The notes under the pieces: generated by a model
Told to the model about the DNA's origin: nothing
The model's database searches: none
Seen by the model: only the letters and a program-made list of their open reading frames with translations
Source: Balneolaceae bacterium
Lineage (GTDB): Bacteria > Bacteroidota > Rhodothermia > Balneolales > Balneolaceae
DNA length: 43,803 nucleotides
Assembly: GCA_020832285.1 (NCBI GenBank)
Contig: JAFIFB010000046.1
Location: forward strand, 1 to 43,803
Direction of reading: 5' to 3'
Position numbers and translations under genes: made by a program
In this document: piece after piece, positions 1 to 9,669 of the stretch
Layout of the letters: every line of letters begins with the position of its first letter
Position numbering within the stretch: the first letter of the stretch is position 1

Positions 1-129
1 GTGTCGTGTCAACTGTAAAAGTGTGAGAGAGTCATCAGACGAGTCGTTCCGGGATCATCCCAATCATCTACATTGGTATATTTTTGAAAAACTCGTCAGA
101 TGACTTAACCCGACGTTTTATCTTTGACA
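1..129. repeat. Dispersed ~130-bp repeat, copy A (inverted relative to 7831-7961)
   Basis: This stretch matches the reverse complement of 7831-7961 over nearly its whole length with scattered substitutions. It contains an imperfect inner inverted repeat (31-43 against 92-104, 12 of 13 bases), so it can fold into a long hairpin. There is no ORF with coding character inside it. It is probably a non-coding dispersed element of the host genome (REP/MITE-like). The left end may lie outside the window. Confidence 0.75.
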
Positions 130-489
130 TAACAGTAGTAATACTTCGAAGAGCAGACCAGGGCATAGTAAGCCGGGGCTATTCCGGACCCATTGGGGCG
201 AATGACACCTTGGGATAAATAAAATGTAGTCTTTGCAAAACTACTATCACCGGCAACTCCTCCGATTGCCCAAAAGCCTGCTATTAACGCAGTTGATCGT
301 GGTGACACTCTTTAAAAGTTTACAGGAGATGAGCCTTTTTACGAAAGCAGGTTAATGTAACCTCTACCGGTGGTTTTCTGGCAAGTTACATTTTTTTGAT
401 TGCCGGGTAATTAGTAGCTTTTTGCTGATTTCAGACATGGCTGGATCAAAAAATGAGATTCCGTGAATTTGATTTGAAACGTATTTTTT
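130..489. other. Intergenic stretch, no convincing gene
   Basis: A 67-codon reading frame on the minus strand (308 down to 105, GTG start) runs into the repeat to its left. It has no clear ribosome-binding site and no recognisable family, so it may be a gene remnant but is not called. Nothing else structured is visible before the threonine aldolase start. Confidence 0.5.
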
Positions 490-1509
490 ATGATCGATCT
501 CCGCAGTGATACGGTAACCAGGCCAACTTCGGAAATGCTGAAGGCGATGACAGAAGCAGAGGTGGGTGATGATGTGTTTGCCGAAGACCCGACCGTAAAC
601 GCTTTTGAAGAAAAAATAGCGAACCTGTTCGGGATGGAAGCCGGACTCTTTGTACCCAGCGGCACAATGGGTAACCAGCTCTGCCTTCATGTACTGACTA
701 CTCCCGGAGATGAAGTGATACTGGATGAAACCGGCCATATTTTTAACTACGAATCGGGAGCGGCCGCTCATCTGTCGTCACTTCAGCTTCATCCGCTAAA
801 AGGAAAGAGAGGGAAAATTACTCCGGAACTGATTGAGCCTGCAATTCGCCCGAAAAATGAGTGGGATCCCCACACCCGCGTAATTGCGCTGGAAAATACC
901 ACCAACAAAGGAGGAGGGGCTTTTTATACAAAAAAGGAGATGGAAGATATCCGCGCACTGGCAAATAAACACGGCCTGGATGTTCATCTCGACGGGGCAC
1001 GCATCTGGAACGCTATGACAGCCTCAGGTATCGGCCCGGAGTTTTTCGGAACCATTGCAGATACTCTCTCGGTCTGCTTCAGTAAAGGGCTTGGGGCTCC
1101 TGTAGGCTCCATGATTCTCGGAAACCGTGATCATGTGAAAAGGGCCCGGCGGATACGAAAAATGTGGGGCGGGGGAATGCGCCAGATCGGCCTGCTTGCC
1201 GCTGCCGCTGACTATGCCGTGGAGCATCACTGGCTGCTGCTGAAAGAAGACCACAGGAGGGCACGAACATTTGCAGAAACTGTTGCCGCTCACCCGGCTT
1301 TTCATATTGACAGTGCCACAGTAGAAACCAATATCGTACTGTTTGATGTGGTCCAGTGTACGGTTGAAAAGGCACTCCAAACCTTTACAGGTGCTGGTGT
1401 GGGTATGGTTCCCTTCGGTGCCAAAACCATCCGCGCCACATTCCATTTCCAGGTTGATGATGATGCCCTTGAAATGGTTCTGCAGGTTGTTGAGGATTTT
1501 CCGGTTTAA
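490..1509 (+). CDS. ltaE: Low-specificity L-threonine aldolase
   Basis: A cytosolic PLP-dependent fold-type I enzyme that splits L-threonine or L-allo-threonine into glycine and acetaldehyde. The 339-residue length is normal for the family. The N-terminal [12 protein letters not shown] signature, the GTMGNQ phosphate-binding loop, the LDGAR motif whose Asp contacts the PLP ring, and the Schiff-base lysine in [10 protein letters not shown] (Lys199) are all present. The ATG at 490 directly precedes the family signature. It stands alone, with no co-directional close neighbour, so it is probably monocistronic. The family identity is very secure; the stereochemical preference cannot be read from the sequence. 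Confidence 0.95.
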   Translation: MIDLRSDTVTRPTSEMLKAMTEAEVGDDVFAEDPTVNAFEEKIANLFGMEAGLFVPSGTMGNQLCLHVLTTPGDEVILDETGHIFNYESGAAAHLSSLQLHPLKGKRGKITPELIEPAIRPKNEWDPHTRVIALENTTNKGGGAFYTKKEMEDIRALANKHGLDVHLDGARIWNAMTASGIGPEFFGTIADTLSVCFSKGLGAPVGSMILGNRDHVKRARRIRKMWGGGMRQIGLLAAAADYAVEHHWLLLKEDHRRARTFAETVAAHPAFHIDSATVETNIVLFDVVQCTVEKALQTFTGAGVGMVPFGAKTIRATFHFQVDDDALEMVLQVVEDFPV

Positions 1510-2373
1510 TTCAACTTCCTGAAAATCTTAATAATCGATCTTAATGGCCCGTAAACAACGATTTGTATTGCTACATCCATCTATTCAAAAATTTCAAGGC
1601 CGATTTATTTTAAATTCCTTCATTACATTAATTTACGGCTGATGAAATTTTTCTATACGTCACCCATCAGCCACCCTGTTCCCGCCAATTGATTCAAGGC
1701 CGGGATTAATATATATCAAACGGCTTCCATTTATTAAAATCCGTAAAGTTATATTTTCACTATTCTTAAATATATTACATCTAAAATTTCGGGGTAACTT
1801 CTCTGATTTCTGATATCGCAAGTGTCCCGCTTGTGCATCCTTGTGTCTCATAATCCCTAAACTTACTCAAAAAGTGTTTTTCGAAAACCCGTCACTTCTG
1901 ATGAGGGACTTTTTTTGAAGAATTACCCATAAACCCTGCAAAACGCCTCCTTCAACACCAAGAATGTATCTCCATTACGCCCGGTAAATCCACCTATGTT
2001 CAGGTCGAAATGTCAAGGGCATTTGGGTAGAGAGAGGGGTACTCCATTCATAGCCGATCCAACACTCATCTAAGCGGCGTGAAACTGAATGCAGCATGGG
2101 TAGGATTCTAATACGTCGCCTACCTTAGATAACAATACCCCTGTCATCTCGACTAAACGAGCGGAGCGAGTGCATGGAGAGATCTCCTTGTTCGTAGGAC
2201 TAACCAAAACAACGCCTCAATACGCTCCATTGCTGCCGTCTTGCTTCTGCCAACATTCCCCGATAAAGATTTGAAACCCTTTTCATAAATGCCTTCAATT
2301 TGTTTAATTGTCTGAGGTGGTGCAAATTCTCAAAAGCACCGGAAATGAATCGGTAATAAAAATCAGATTTTAT
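1510..2373. other. Gene-free intergenic region with degenerate repeats
   Basis: About 860 bp without a credible gene. It holds several degenerate repeats: 1540-1640 resembles 11000-11080, 1814-1850 is an inverted relative of 11156-11190, and 2146-2200 carries a stretch with GAGAGATCTC typical of dispersed intergenic elements in this group of bacteria. No promoter is called; the region just upstream of 2374 has no strong Shine-Dalgarno sequence. Confidence 0.5.
1814..1850 (-). repeat. Short dispersed repeat (inverted relative of 11156-11190)
   Basis: The reverse complement of this segment shares the blocks GAGACACAA and CAAGCGGGAC-CTTGCG with 11156-11190. It is short, non-coding and located in a gene-free gap, consistent with a degenerate dispersed element. 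Confidence 0.5.
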
Positions 2374-5300
2374 ATGTGGGAATCGTGGGATGTTCGCGGA
2401 GCAGCACTCCGGTGTGTTTTGTTTGCTGGAATTTTAATGTTTGGAATCTGTGCGGCAGTAGCTCAGTCAAACAGTGAAACGGAAACTGAAGAACGGCAAA
2501 GGGCTTTTCTTGAGGAACTTCACCTATTATTTCCGGGTGATAACGAATGGCGGGATGATGTAAACGAGTGGAAAGAGTGGCTGGAAGAGACCGGTGAACT
2601 GCCGCCCGATTTTGATGCGATGGAGAGCATCCCGTTCATTCCAGATCCGCTCAGGATGAATAATGGTGACATGGTAACCACTGCCGCAGACTGGCCTCAG
2701 CGGCAGGATGAGATCCGGGAGCTGATGAAGCACTATTTTATCGGCCAGGTGCCGGCTCCCCCGCAAAACCTTCGAGTGAAAGAGGAGAAAATCCGCGAAG
2801 AGGAGCGAGCCACGGTTCATGAGCTGGTATTGGAATTCGGCCCGAATCATGATGCCACTCTTTCTTTTGAACTGATTCTGCCGAAGGGTGATGGTCCTTT
2901 CCCGGTTTTTATGACCCAGGACAACCACCGGCGCTGGGCACTTGTGGCGGTGAGCCGCGGATATGCCGGAGTGGTCTATTCCGGTGCAGATTCCCGCGAT
3001 GACACTGAAGCCTGGCTCGATATTTATCCTGAATATGACTGGTCGCTGATGGCTCGCCGGGCATGGGCAGCCAGCCGGGTTCTGGATTACCTGGAAACAC
3101 TGGATGTGATCGATCAGGATAAAGTGGCTCTCACAGGTCACTCACGCAACGGCAAACTTTCTGTGATCGCGGGAGCGCTTGATCCGCGGTTTGGGGCGAT
3201 AATTTCGAGCAGTTCGGGTGCTGGCGGAGTCAATACGTTTCGCTCTTTTTCTGAGTCAGAATTTGGCGAAGGGGCCGAGATTATCACACGGCGCTTTCCC
3301 AACTGGTTTCATCCCCGGCTTCGATTTTTCCCCGGTCGCGAGCACAAACTTCCGCTCGATACACCCAATATGGTGGCTGCCAACGCGCCCACTCCCTTTC
3401 TTTACGCCCTTGCTTTGAACGACAATGTAGAGAGTATCTGGGACATCGAACACTCCTACAGATCTGCAAAAAAGGCGTACGATCTGATGGGTGCCGGGGA
3501 GAACTTACAGCTTCTCTATCGCCCCGGAACGCACGAAACGAAAGCACGGGATATGGAAGAGTACCTCGACTGGCTGGATGTACAGTTCAACAGAAAGCCC
3601 CTTGAAAATGTGGCCAGCGAACCGGTCTATCCAGCCTTTGAAGACTGGGAACGGAACACCCCGGAGCGGTTCACCCCGGAAGATTTTCCCGCACAGGGAG
3701 TGGAGGATGTGACTACCGGCCTTAATCCATCCGGATTCCATCAGCAATGGGAAGAGAGAGCAGAGGAAATTCGAAATCACATCCGTACAGGGTTTGGAGC
3801 TGCTCCGCCCGAAGCGGTCAGTTTTCCGGGAAGTTACGGATCGGAGCGGGATTATATTTCGAGCATGCTCAGCAGGCGGTCACCGGAATCGGCAATGGAG
3901 GGGATCGGTTCACTATCTCTCAACTTTGGAAACTACATCGCCGGGGATATTTTTTACCCTGAGGAGCAGGTGGAACGGGGCGAAAAGCTTCCTGTGATTA
4001 TCTGGGTTCACCCCATATCGAATGCCCTCGGGTACCGGGCGGCCTACCGGCGCGATCATCCAACCTATCTTGCACTGGCGGCCCGTGGTTACGCTGTATT
4101 TGCCTTCGACCAGATCGGTCATGGAGCGCGGATTGAAGAAGCCACACGGTTTTATGAGCGCTACCCCGGGTGGACACTCCTCGGCAAAAAGGTGCACGAT
4201 ATCAAACAAGCCGTTAATGCTCTGTTGATGGAACCGCTCACAGATTATGATGAGTTCGGGGATACCGGTTTTCTGGATACCGATCAGATTTACCTGCTCG
4301 GTTATGCGATGGGAGGGAGACCGGCACTCCACGCGGCGGCTCTTGATGAACGGATTACCGGAGTCATTTCAATTGCCGGTTTCACACCGATGAGGCTCGA
4401 TACAGAAGAGAAGCATACCGGCGGACTGGCGCGGTGGTCTGAGCATTACCCGCTTCAGCCCTGGCTGGCCGATTTTATCGGGATGGAAGAGCGTGTTCCG
4501 TACGACTATCATGAGGTGATTGCAGCCATTGCCCCGAGGCGGGTTTCGGTTATCACTCCGGAAATTGACAGTCAGGCCGATCCTGCTGATGTGTTGCGGG
4601 CTGTAAACAGTGCGCGTCCGGTGTTTGATCAGCTTGGGGTGGGAGATCATCTCCGGTTCAAAAAACCGTTCGATTACAACCGCTTCGGCCCGGAGATGCA
4701 GCAAGTGCTGTTTGATGAACTTCGGTCAATGCTGATCAAACCACTGGAGGAGGTCAACCCTCGCGAAGCTCCTGATGAAGAGCCGCCCATTGCGATTGTG
4801 GGCGCCCGTCTGGTTGACGGGCTTGGCGGCCTTCCGGTGGAAGATGCTGTGGTGGTTGTACAGAATAACCGGATCAAAGCGGCGGGATCCCGTGGTGATG
4901 TGGAGATTCCCGAAGATGCCGAACAGTTTGATGCATCCGGCAAAACCCTCATTCCGGGTCTGATCGATGCGCACTTTCACTCTATAATGAATAATGATCT
5001 GCTCCACGATTATCTGCAGAGAGGGATCACTTCCCTGCGCGATCCAGGTCATCCGTTTGGATTTTATCAGTCTCTTGATTTTGCCGAACAACCTCTTCCA
5101 AGAGTCTTTCTGACAGGGGCGCACCTGGACGGCTACCCGCCGGTGTGGCCTCAGCAGGCGGTGGTGGTGAAGGATGGTGATCATGCCCGTGAAACGGTCC
5201 GCAGCCATGTGGAGAATGGCGGCACCGGAATCAAAATTTATTATCGCCTTCCGCTTGAATATTTTGAAGATGTAACCGAAGCTGCCCGGGAAGCCGGGGT

Positions 5301-5955
5301 TCCTGTGATGGCGCACCTTGAGCTGGTGGATGCCGATGATGCCATCCGGGCCGGTGTAAATGGCATTGAACATGTAACTTCGTTTGGAACCGCACTGGCT
5401 GACTCTGCTGATGCACAGGAGTTTAAAGATGCGGTAAAAGCCGATGATAGCGCCCGCGGAGACGGACGCTACAAATTGTGGTCGAAAATAGACCTGGAAC
5501 ATGAGCGCGTGCAGGAAGTGATTGATCTTGCCATCCGGCACAATGTGATTTTCTCGCCCACACTGGCCCTGTTTGAACGGCGTGAAGGTGATGAGGATGT
5601 GGAAGATTACCACGTGGAAGGATTTCGAAACATGATGAAATTTACGGAAATGGCCTATCTCTCAGGGATGACCATTGTAAACGGCTCACACGTCTATGGA
5701 ATTCGACATGCCGATTTCGGGTGGTCGTACCAGAGGGAGATGGAGATGCTTGAAGAAGCCGGGATGAGTCCGCTGGAAGTGATCAGCAGCAGCACGATCC
5801 GAAATGCACGATACTTGCGGTCGGATCAGCGTATCGGCAGTATTGAAACCGGAAAAATAGCCGACCTGGTGCTTGTGGACGGTGCCCCTGATCGTGATAT
5901 TCGCAGCATTTATAACATTTCTCGCGTAATGCTGAACGGGGAGTGGGTGGAGTGA
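2374..5955 (+). CDS. Secreted multidomain protein: CE15-like esterase + alpha/beta hydrolase + amidohydrolase
   Basis: The start is taken as the ATG at 2374, which opens a signal peptide (basic start, then a hydrophobic stretch ending AAVAQS); a TTG at 2308 would add 22 residues that do not look like part of it. The mature protein joins three enzyme-like units. First is a CE15/glucuronoyl-esterase-like alpha/beta hydrolase with the GHSRNGK nucleophile motif (Ser257) and a later PGTHE histidine (His387). Second is a dienelactone-hydrolase-like domain whose nucleophile elbow reads GYAMGG, with Ala645 where Ser is expected. Third is an imidazolonepropionase-type amidohydrolase from about residue 810, with the metal-binding HFH (His867, His869), a GIKIYY lysine and MAHLE and IEHVT histidines, but NGSH where the family usually has GTD. 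Export suggests an extracytoplasmic role in carbohydrate ester or dipeptide-like substrate breakdown. The exact substrate is unknown. Confidence 0.85.
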   Translation: MWESWDVRGAALRCVLFAGILMFGICAAVAQSNSETETEERQRAFLEELHLLFPGDNEWRDDVNEWKEWLEETGELPPDFDAMESIPFIPDPLRMNNGDMVTTAADWPQRQDEIRELMKHYFIGQVPAPPQNLRVKEEKIREEERATVHELVLEFGPNHDATLSFELILPKGDGPFPVFMTQDNHRRWALVAVSRGYAGVVYSGADSRDDTEAWLDIYPEYDWSLMARRAWAASRVLDYLETLDVIDQDKVALTGHSRNGKLSVIAGALDPRFGAIISSSSGAGGVNTFRSFSESEFGEGAEIITRRFPNWFHPRLRFFPGREHKLPLDTPNMVAANAPTPFLYALALNDNVESIWDIEHSYRSAKKAYDLMGAGENLQLLYRPGTHETKARDMEEYLDWLDVQFNRKPLENVASEPVYPAFEDWERNTPERFTPEDFPAQGVEDVTTGLNPSGFHQQWEERAEEIRNHIRTGFGAAPPEAVSFPGSYGSERDYISSMLSRRSPESAMEGIGSLSLNFGNYIAGDIFYPEEQVERGEKLPVIIWVHPISNALGYRAAYRRDHPTYLALAARGYAVFAFDQIGHGARIEEATRFYERYPGWTLLGKKVHDIKQAVNALLMEPLTDYDEFGDTGFLDTDQIYLLGYAMGGRPALHAAALDERITGVISIAGFTPMRLDTEEKHTGGLARWSEHYPLQPWLADFIGMEERVPYDYHEVIAAIAPRRVSVITPEIDSQADPADVLRAVNSARPVFDQLGVGDHLRFKKPFDYNRFGPEMQQVLFDELRSMLIKPLEEVNPREAPDEEPPIAIVGARLVDGLGGLPVEDAVVVVQNNRIKAAGSRGDVEIPEDAEQFDASGKTLIPGLIDAHFHSIMNNDLLHDYLQRGITSLRDPGHPFGFYQSLDFAEQPLPRVFLTGAHLDGYPPVWPQQAVVVKDGDHARETVRSHVENGGTGIKIYYRLPLEYFEDVTEAAREAGVPVMAHLELVDADDAIRAGVNGIEHVTSFGTALADSADAQEFKDAVKADDSARGDGRYKLWSKIDLEHERVQEVIDLAIRHNVIFSPTLALFERREGDEDVEDYHVEGFRNMMKFTEMAYLSGMTIVNGSHVYGIRHADFGWSYQREMEMLEEAGMSPLEVISSSTIRNARYLRSDQRIGSIETGKIADLVLVDGAPDRDIRSIYNISRVMLNGEWVE

Positions 5956-6341
5956 ATATCATCAAAAAAACCTGAAAAATAATTAGAGAACTGTCCGTAA
6001 TATAGAATTGAAATTGATAGATCAAATTTCAGTTTTTTTTCAGTAACAGCTGGTTTCTTGCTTTTAGCATTTTTAATCAAACAACCTGAGCCCGGATCTG
6101 TCAGCGTTGTGAAGCAAAAACAGGATGACCGAAAAGACACCAGTCACGCAGTGCATCACATAAGGTAGATTAAATTTAATCTTAGATTAAGGGTTCTTAT
6201 ACACGAACACAGAAATAAATCCAAACAACTTTTTTTGAATAATGCAGGATAAATCTGTTTTATTGATAGAATGGATTTTAACTGAAGAAGTTATTTCTTC
6301 TTAAAACAGGTATAAACAACTCATAACCAAACATTTCAACT
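5956..6341. other. Intergenic region, nothing recognisable
   Basis: About 390 bp of AT-rich sequence between two amidohydrolase-bearing genes. It has T-rich and A-rich tracts but no clear hairpin terminator, repeat copy or RNA gene. It presumably contains the promoter of the gene starting at 6342. Confidence 0.45.
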
Positions 6342-7709
6342 ATGGCTGCAATACTTCGAAACCTGATTGCAACGTGCCTTCTGCTTATAATGTGTGCCGG
6401 TGCGGTTTTTGCCGATCCGCTTGTAATCAGAGGAGTGAACGTGCTTACAATGGAAAATGAGGAGATTCTTGAAAATCAGACCCTCATCATATCCAATGGT
6501 GAAATTGAATGGATCGGCCCGGATGGCGATGCTAATATTCCGGAAAATGCCGAGATTGTGGAGGGAGATTATTACGTAATTCCCGGACTTGCTGAGATGC
6601 ATGCTCATATTCCATCACCTAACCAGGGGCAGATGATGATGGAAAACACTCTTGCTCTCTACCTTTCACAAGGTATTACAACCATCCGCGGAATGCTTGG
6701 TAATCCTGCACATCTCGAACTGCGCGAACGAGCCGCTGCGGGAGAACTCTTCAGTCCCAGGATTTTCACATCGGGCCCCTCGCTTAGCGGAAACTCGGCG
6801 CCTGATCCCGAAACGGCACGGCAGATGGTTCGCGACCAGCACGAAGCCGGTTACGATCTTCTGAAATTTCATCCCGGCCTGAGCCTGGAAGTATTCGAAG
6901 CGGCAACGGACGAAGCCAACAGCCTGGGGATTGATTTTTCGGGCCATATCTCCTACGAAGTGGGCCTGGAGCGAAGCCTCGAGGCAGGAAAAGGCAGTAT
7001 AGATCACCTGGATCGTTACATGGAATTCCTGGCAGGTGATGCTGCACTAAGAGATGATCCACCCATTATTTTTTTTGGTTATGATCTGACTCCCCACGCG
7101 GATGAAAACCTGATTGAAGAAGCTGCTCGTATAACCGCAGAAGCCGGTGTCTGGAATGTACCTACCAATACGCTACTTGAAAATATGTTTAATCCTGAAA
7201 TTTCTGTGGAAGAGATGCAGCAGTGGCCCGGAATGGATCTTCTTCCGTCAGAACTTGTGGAAAACTGGTCTCAACGGGTTCGCGACAATCGTGCCCACGA
7301 TCTCTACGATGAAGACCAGGCAAGGCGTTTTCTGGATCTTCGCAAGCAGTTAACTCTGGCACTTCACGAAGCCGGGGCCGGGCTGATGCTGGGTGCCGAT
7401 GCACCTCAAATCTTTAATCCGCCGGGATACTCCGCACACAGAGAGATGGCTATTCTTGTGGATGCAGGGCTCAGCCCGTTTGAAGCGATTAAAACCGGGA
7501 CGGTGAATGTTGGTGTATATCTTGGTGAAGAAGACAAAACCGGAAAGATTGCTCCCGGCTACCGCGCCGATCTGATCCTGCTCAGTTCAAATCCGCTCGA
7601 ATCAATTCCCTTTCATGACGCTATCGAAGGCGTGATTTACCAGGGTAACTACGCCAGCCGGGCCGATCTCGACGAGATTCTTAACTACCTGCGTGAGGTC
7701 GCAGATTAA
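6342..7709 (+). CDS. Secreted imidazolonepropionase-like amidohydrolase
   Basis: A metal-dependent hydrolase of the amidohydrolase superfamily, 455 residues. A signal peptide (residues 1 to about 24, hydrophobic core then VFADP) implies export. The small beta-sandwich N-terminal subdomain is followed by the metal-binding HAH (His87, His89), a LLKFHPG lysine, SGHIS and SIDHLD histidines, and the final GADAP aspartate, so all metal ligands are present. The last 60 residues close the sandwich, with the usual GKIAPGYRADLILL signature. It resembles the C-terminal part of the preceding large fusion protein, which suggests a related substrate, but the two genes are 386 bp apart. A terminator lies at 7781-7807. 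Confidence 0.9.
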   Translation: MAAILRNLIATCLLLIMCAGAVFADPLVIRGVNVLTMENEEILENQTLIISNGEIEWIGPDGDANIPENAEIVEGDYYVIPGLAEMHAHIPSPNQGQMMMENTLALYLSQGITTIRGMLGNPAHLELRERAAAGELFSPRIFTSGPSLSGNSAPDPETARQMVRDQHEAGYDLLKFHPGLSLEVFEAATDEANSLGIDFSGHISYEVGLERSLEAGKGSIDHLDRYMEFLAGDAALRDDPPIIFFGYDLTPHADENLIEEAARITAEAGVWNVPTNTLLENMFNPEISVEEMQQWPGMDLLPSELVENWSQRVRDNRAHDLYDEDQARRFLDLRKQLTLALHEAGAGLMLGADAPQIFNPPGYSAHREMAILVDAGLSPFEAIKTGTVNVGVYLGEEDKTGKIAPGYRADLILLSSNPLESIPFHDAIEGVIYQGNYASRADLDEILNYLREVAD

Positions 7710-7780
7710 ATAAGATTGAAATTATATGAGGTTGAGAACTTCTTTTTTTATGTTTTCTTTTTAACATCAGAATCAGAAAA

Positions 7781-7807
7781 AGCGGATCACAGTATCCGCT
7801 TTTTTTA
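7781..7807 (+). terminator. Rho-independent terminator of the amidohydrolase gene
   Basis: A 7-bp perfect stem (AGCGGAT/ATCCGCT) with a 6-nt loop is followed directly by a run of T, 72 bp after the stop codon at 7709. Confidence 0.85.
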
Positions 7808-7830
7808 CGAATGATTATTGAGATTTATCC

Positions 7831-7961
7831 GTCAAAGATAAAACGACGGGCAAGTCATCTGACTAGTTTTTCGAAAAATGAACCAATTATGATGACTGGG
7901 ATGATCCCGGATCGACTCGTCTGATGACTCTGTCACACATTTTTAGAAAAGACACAAAACT
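7831..7961. repeat. Dispersed ~130-bp repeat, copy B (inverted relative to 1-129)
   Basis: The reverse complement matches 1-129 along its length, including the outer GTCATC-GACGAG hairpin arms. It sits between the terminator at 7807 and the start of the next gene at 7973. Confidence 0.75.
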
Positions 7962-7972
7962 AAAATGTATTT

Positions 7973-9238
7973 ATGGAATTAACCGAGGAGATTGAAATTA
8001 TCATCCAGCTTCTTTCAGCTCTCGCAATCGGCCTGCTGATAGGTATTGAGCGGGGGTGGAGCGGCCGCCAGGAAGAGGAGGGGGTTCGTGTGGCCGGATT
8101 GCGCACATTCAGTCTGATCGGGCTGCTTGGCGGGGTCTGTGCGCTTGTGGCCGAGGCACTGGGAGTCTGGTTTCTCGCGGTTTCATTTCTTGCTGTAGCA
8201 ATTATGATTGTGGCAGGACATATACTGGAAGCGAGAGAAAGCGGGGATCTTGGAACGACAACAGCTTTTTCGATGATGCTGACTTTCGCTCTGGCGGCCT
8301 GGGCAGCAATCGGTTATTATCAGATCGCGCTCGGTGCATCGGTGGTGGCTGTGGCACTGCTTGGAATGAAACCGGTGCTCCATACCTGGCTGCGAAATAT
8401 CGAGACGGAAGAAATTTATGCAGGAATCAAGCTGCTCATCATTTCAGTGATACTGTTGCCGCTTCTTCCAAACCGGGGGTTCGGCCCGTGGGAAGCGATA
8501 AATCCCTACTGGATTTGGCTGATGGTGGTTCTGATCTGCGGTATCTCCTTTGTCGGGTATTTTGCCATCAAGTATGTAGGGAATCGCCTTGGTACACTGG
8601 TTACATCCATTACGGGCGGTCTGGCTTCATCCACTGCAGTTACAATCAGTCTGTCGCACTTTGCCCGGCAATACTCCGTAAAGAAGCTTTTCATGGGAGG
8701 TGTAATGATCGCTTCTTCTATCATGTTTATCCGGGTTTTGGTTGAGGTGGCTGTGGTGAACCCGGCCCTGCTCGAACTGCTCTGGATTCCGGTTGCAATT
8801 ATGTTTTTCTGTGTTCTTGGCGGAGGATTCTGGCTCTGGCAAACCGGCAGCCACAAAGAGGTGGAACCGGAACTGAAGCTCGATAACCCTTTTAAAATCA
8901 CAATGGCCCTGAAGTTCGGTTTTCTGCTGGCTGTCATAATGTTCCTGGCAGCTGCCATGCTCGACTGGTTCGGGGAAAGCGGTATTTATGCACTTTCCAT
9001 TATCTCCGGGTTGATGGATGTTGATGCCATTACACTCTCCCTTTCAAGGCTTGCTCTCGATGAGCTCAGCCATAATGTAGCCGTGATGGGGATCGTTCTT
9101 GCATCTGCGGTGAACACAATCATAAAAGGATTTATCTTTGCTTTTTTTGTCGGGCTGAAACAGAGCCTTCCGCTGATTATACTCCTGATTGCCTCCGTCA
9201 TTCCCGGCCTTATCGCAGCATTGATTTTTGTCGTCTGA
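7973..9238 (+). CDS. MgtC/SapB family membrane protein with DUF4010 domain
   Basis: An inner-membrane protein of 421 residues with about a dozen hydrophobic segments. The N-terminal part carries the MgtC/SapB pattern (ALAIGLLIGIERGW, then VAGLRTFSLIGLLGG), and the C-terminal half is the DUF4010 type, with GNRLGTLVTSITGGLASSTA and the later SGLMDVDAITLS motif. Small MgtC proteins are linked to Mg2+ and virulence physiology, but the role of the long DUF4010 form is not established, so no transport substrate is assigned. It lies alone between a repeat element and a gene-free stretch. The family call is strong; the function is open. Confidence 0.88.
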   Translation: MELTEEIEIIIQLLSALAIGLLIGIERGWSGRQEEEGVRVAGLRTFSLIGLLGGVCALVAEALGVWFLAVSFLAVAIMIVAGHILEARESGDLGTTTAFSMMLTFALAAWAAIGYYQIALGASVVAVALLGMKPVLHTWLRNIETEEIYAGIKLLIISVILLPLLPNRGFGPWEAINPYWIWLMVVLICGISFVGYFAIKYVGNRLGTLVTSITGGLASSTAVTISLSHFARQYSVKKLFMGGVMIASSIMFIRVLVEVAVVNPALLELLWIPVAIMFFCVLGGGFWLWQTGSHKEVEPELKLDNPFKITMALKFGFLLAVIMFLAAAMLDWFGESGIYALSIISGLMDVDAITLSLSRLALDELSHNVAVMGIVLASAVNTIIKGFIFAFFVGLKQSLPLIILLIASVIPGLIAALIFVV

Positions 9239-9669
9239 AAGGTTGTTTTATCGTATTCTTGTCACGGAGGATCGCTAATAGTGGCGTGTCGTCTCGGGAC
9301 TTGCCTGATCTGACGCTTGAACTTACTACACAAAAATCCCGATAGTGAGTACTTGATTATAGGCAAGAGTCGTGATTATAAACTCTTATTTTTTATACCA
9401 TATAATCATGTTTTACGGGATGAGTTATTGAATTGGCTCGAAATACTCATTCATTTTAGAAATATGTTATGCAGCACATCTCTACAATGTCACAAAAAAA
9501 TGAAAAAGAAAGGATGGTAGCTTAGTAGTTTCGTACAATCAGTGTATCATACTAAGTGGTAAAAACGGGCTGTTTATGGTACATTACCGGGTCGGTCGTT
9601 TAAGTGCCATAACCTCATGCATAATAAAAAGTTATTTTTCATTGAGTTATCAGGAAAAAAAATAGGCTT
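9239..9669. other. AT-rich intergenic region
   Basis: About 430 bp that become strongly AT-rich toward the sulfotransferase gene. A 67-codon plus-strand frame (9317-9520) has no family resemblance and is not called. A short AGGA motif near 9651 can serve as Shine-Dalgarno for the TTG start at 9670. Confidence 0.45.

Noticed and set aside
105-308. 67-codon minus-strand ORF near the left end
   Set aside because: GTG start without a ribosome-binding site, runs into the repeat, no recognisable family.
364-771. 135-codon minus-strand ORF
   Set aside because: Overlaps the start of the threonine aldolase gene in antisense; composition is that of a shadow frame.
9317-9520. 67-codon plus-strand ORF
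   Set aside because: No family or regular codon pattern in an AT-rich gap.
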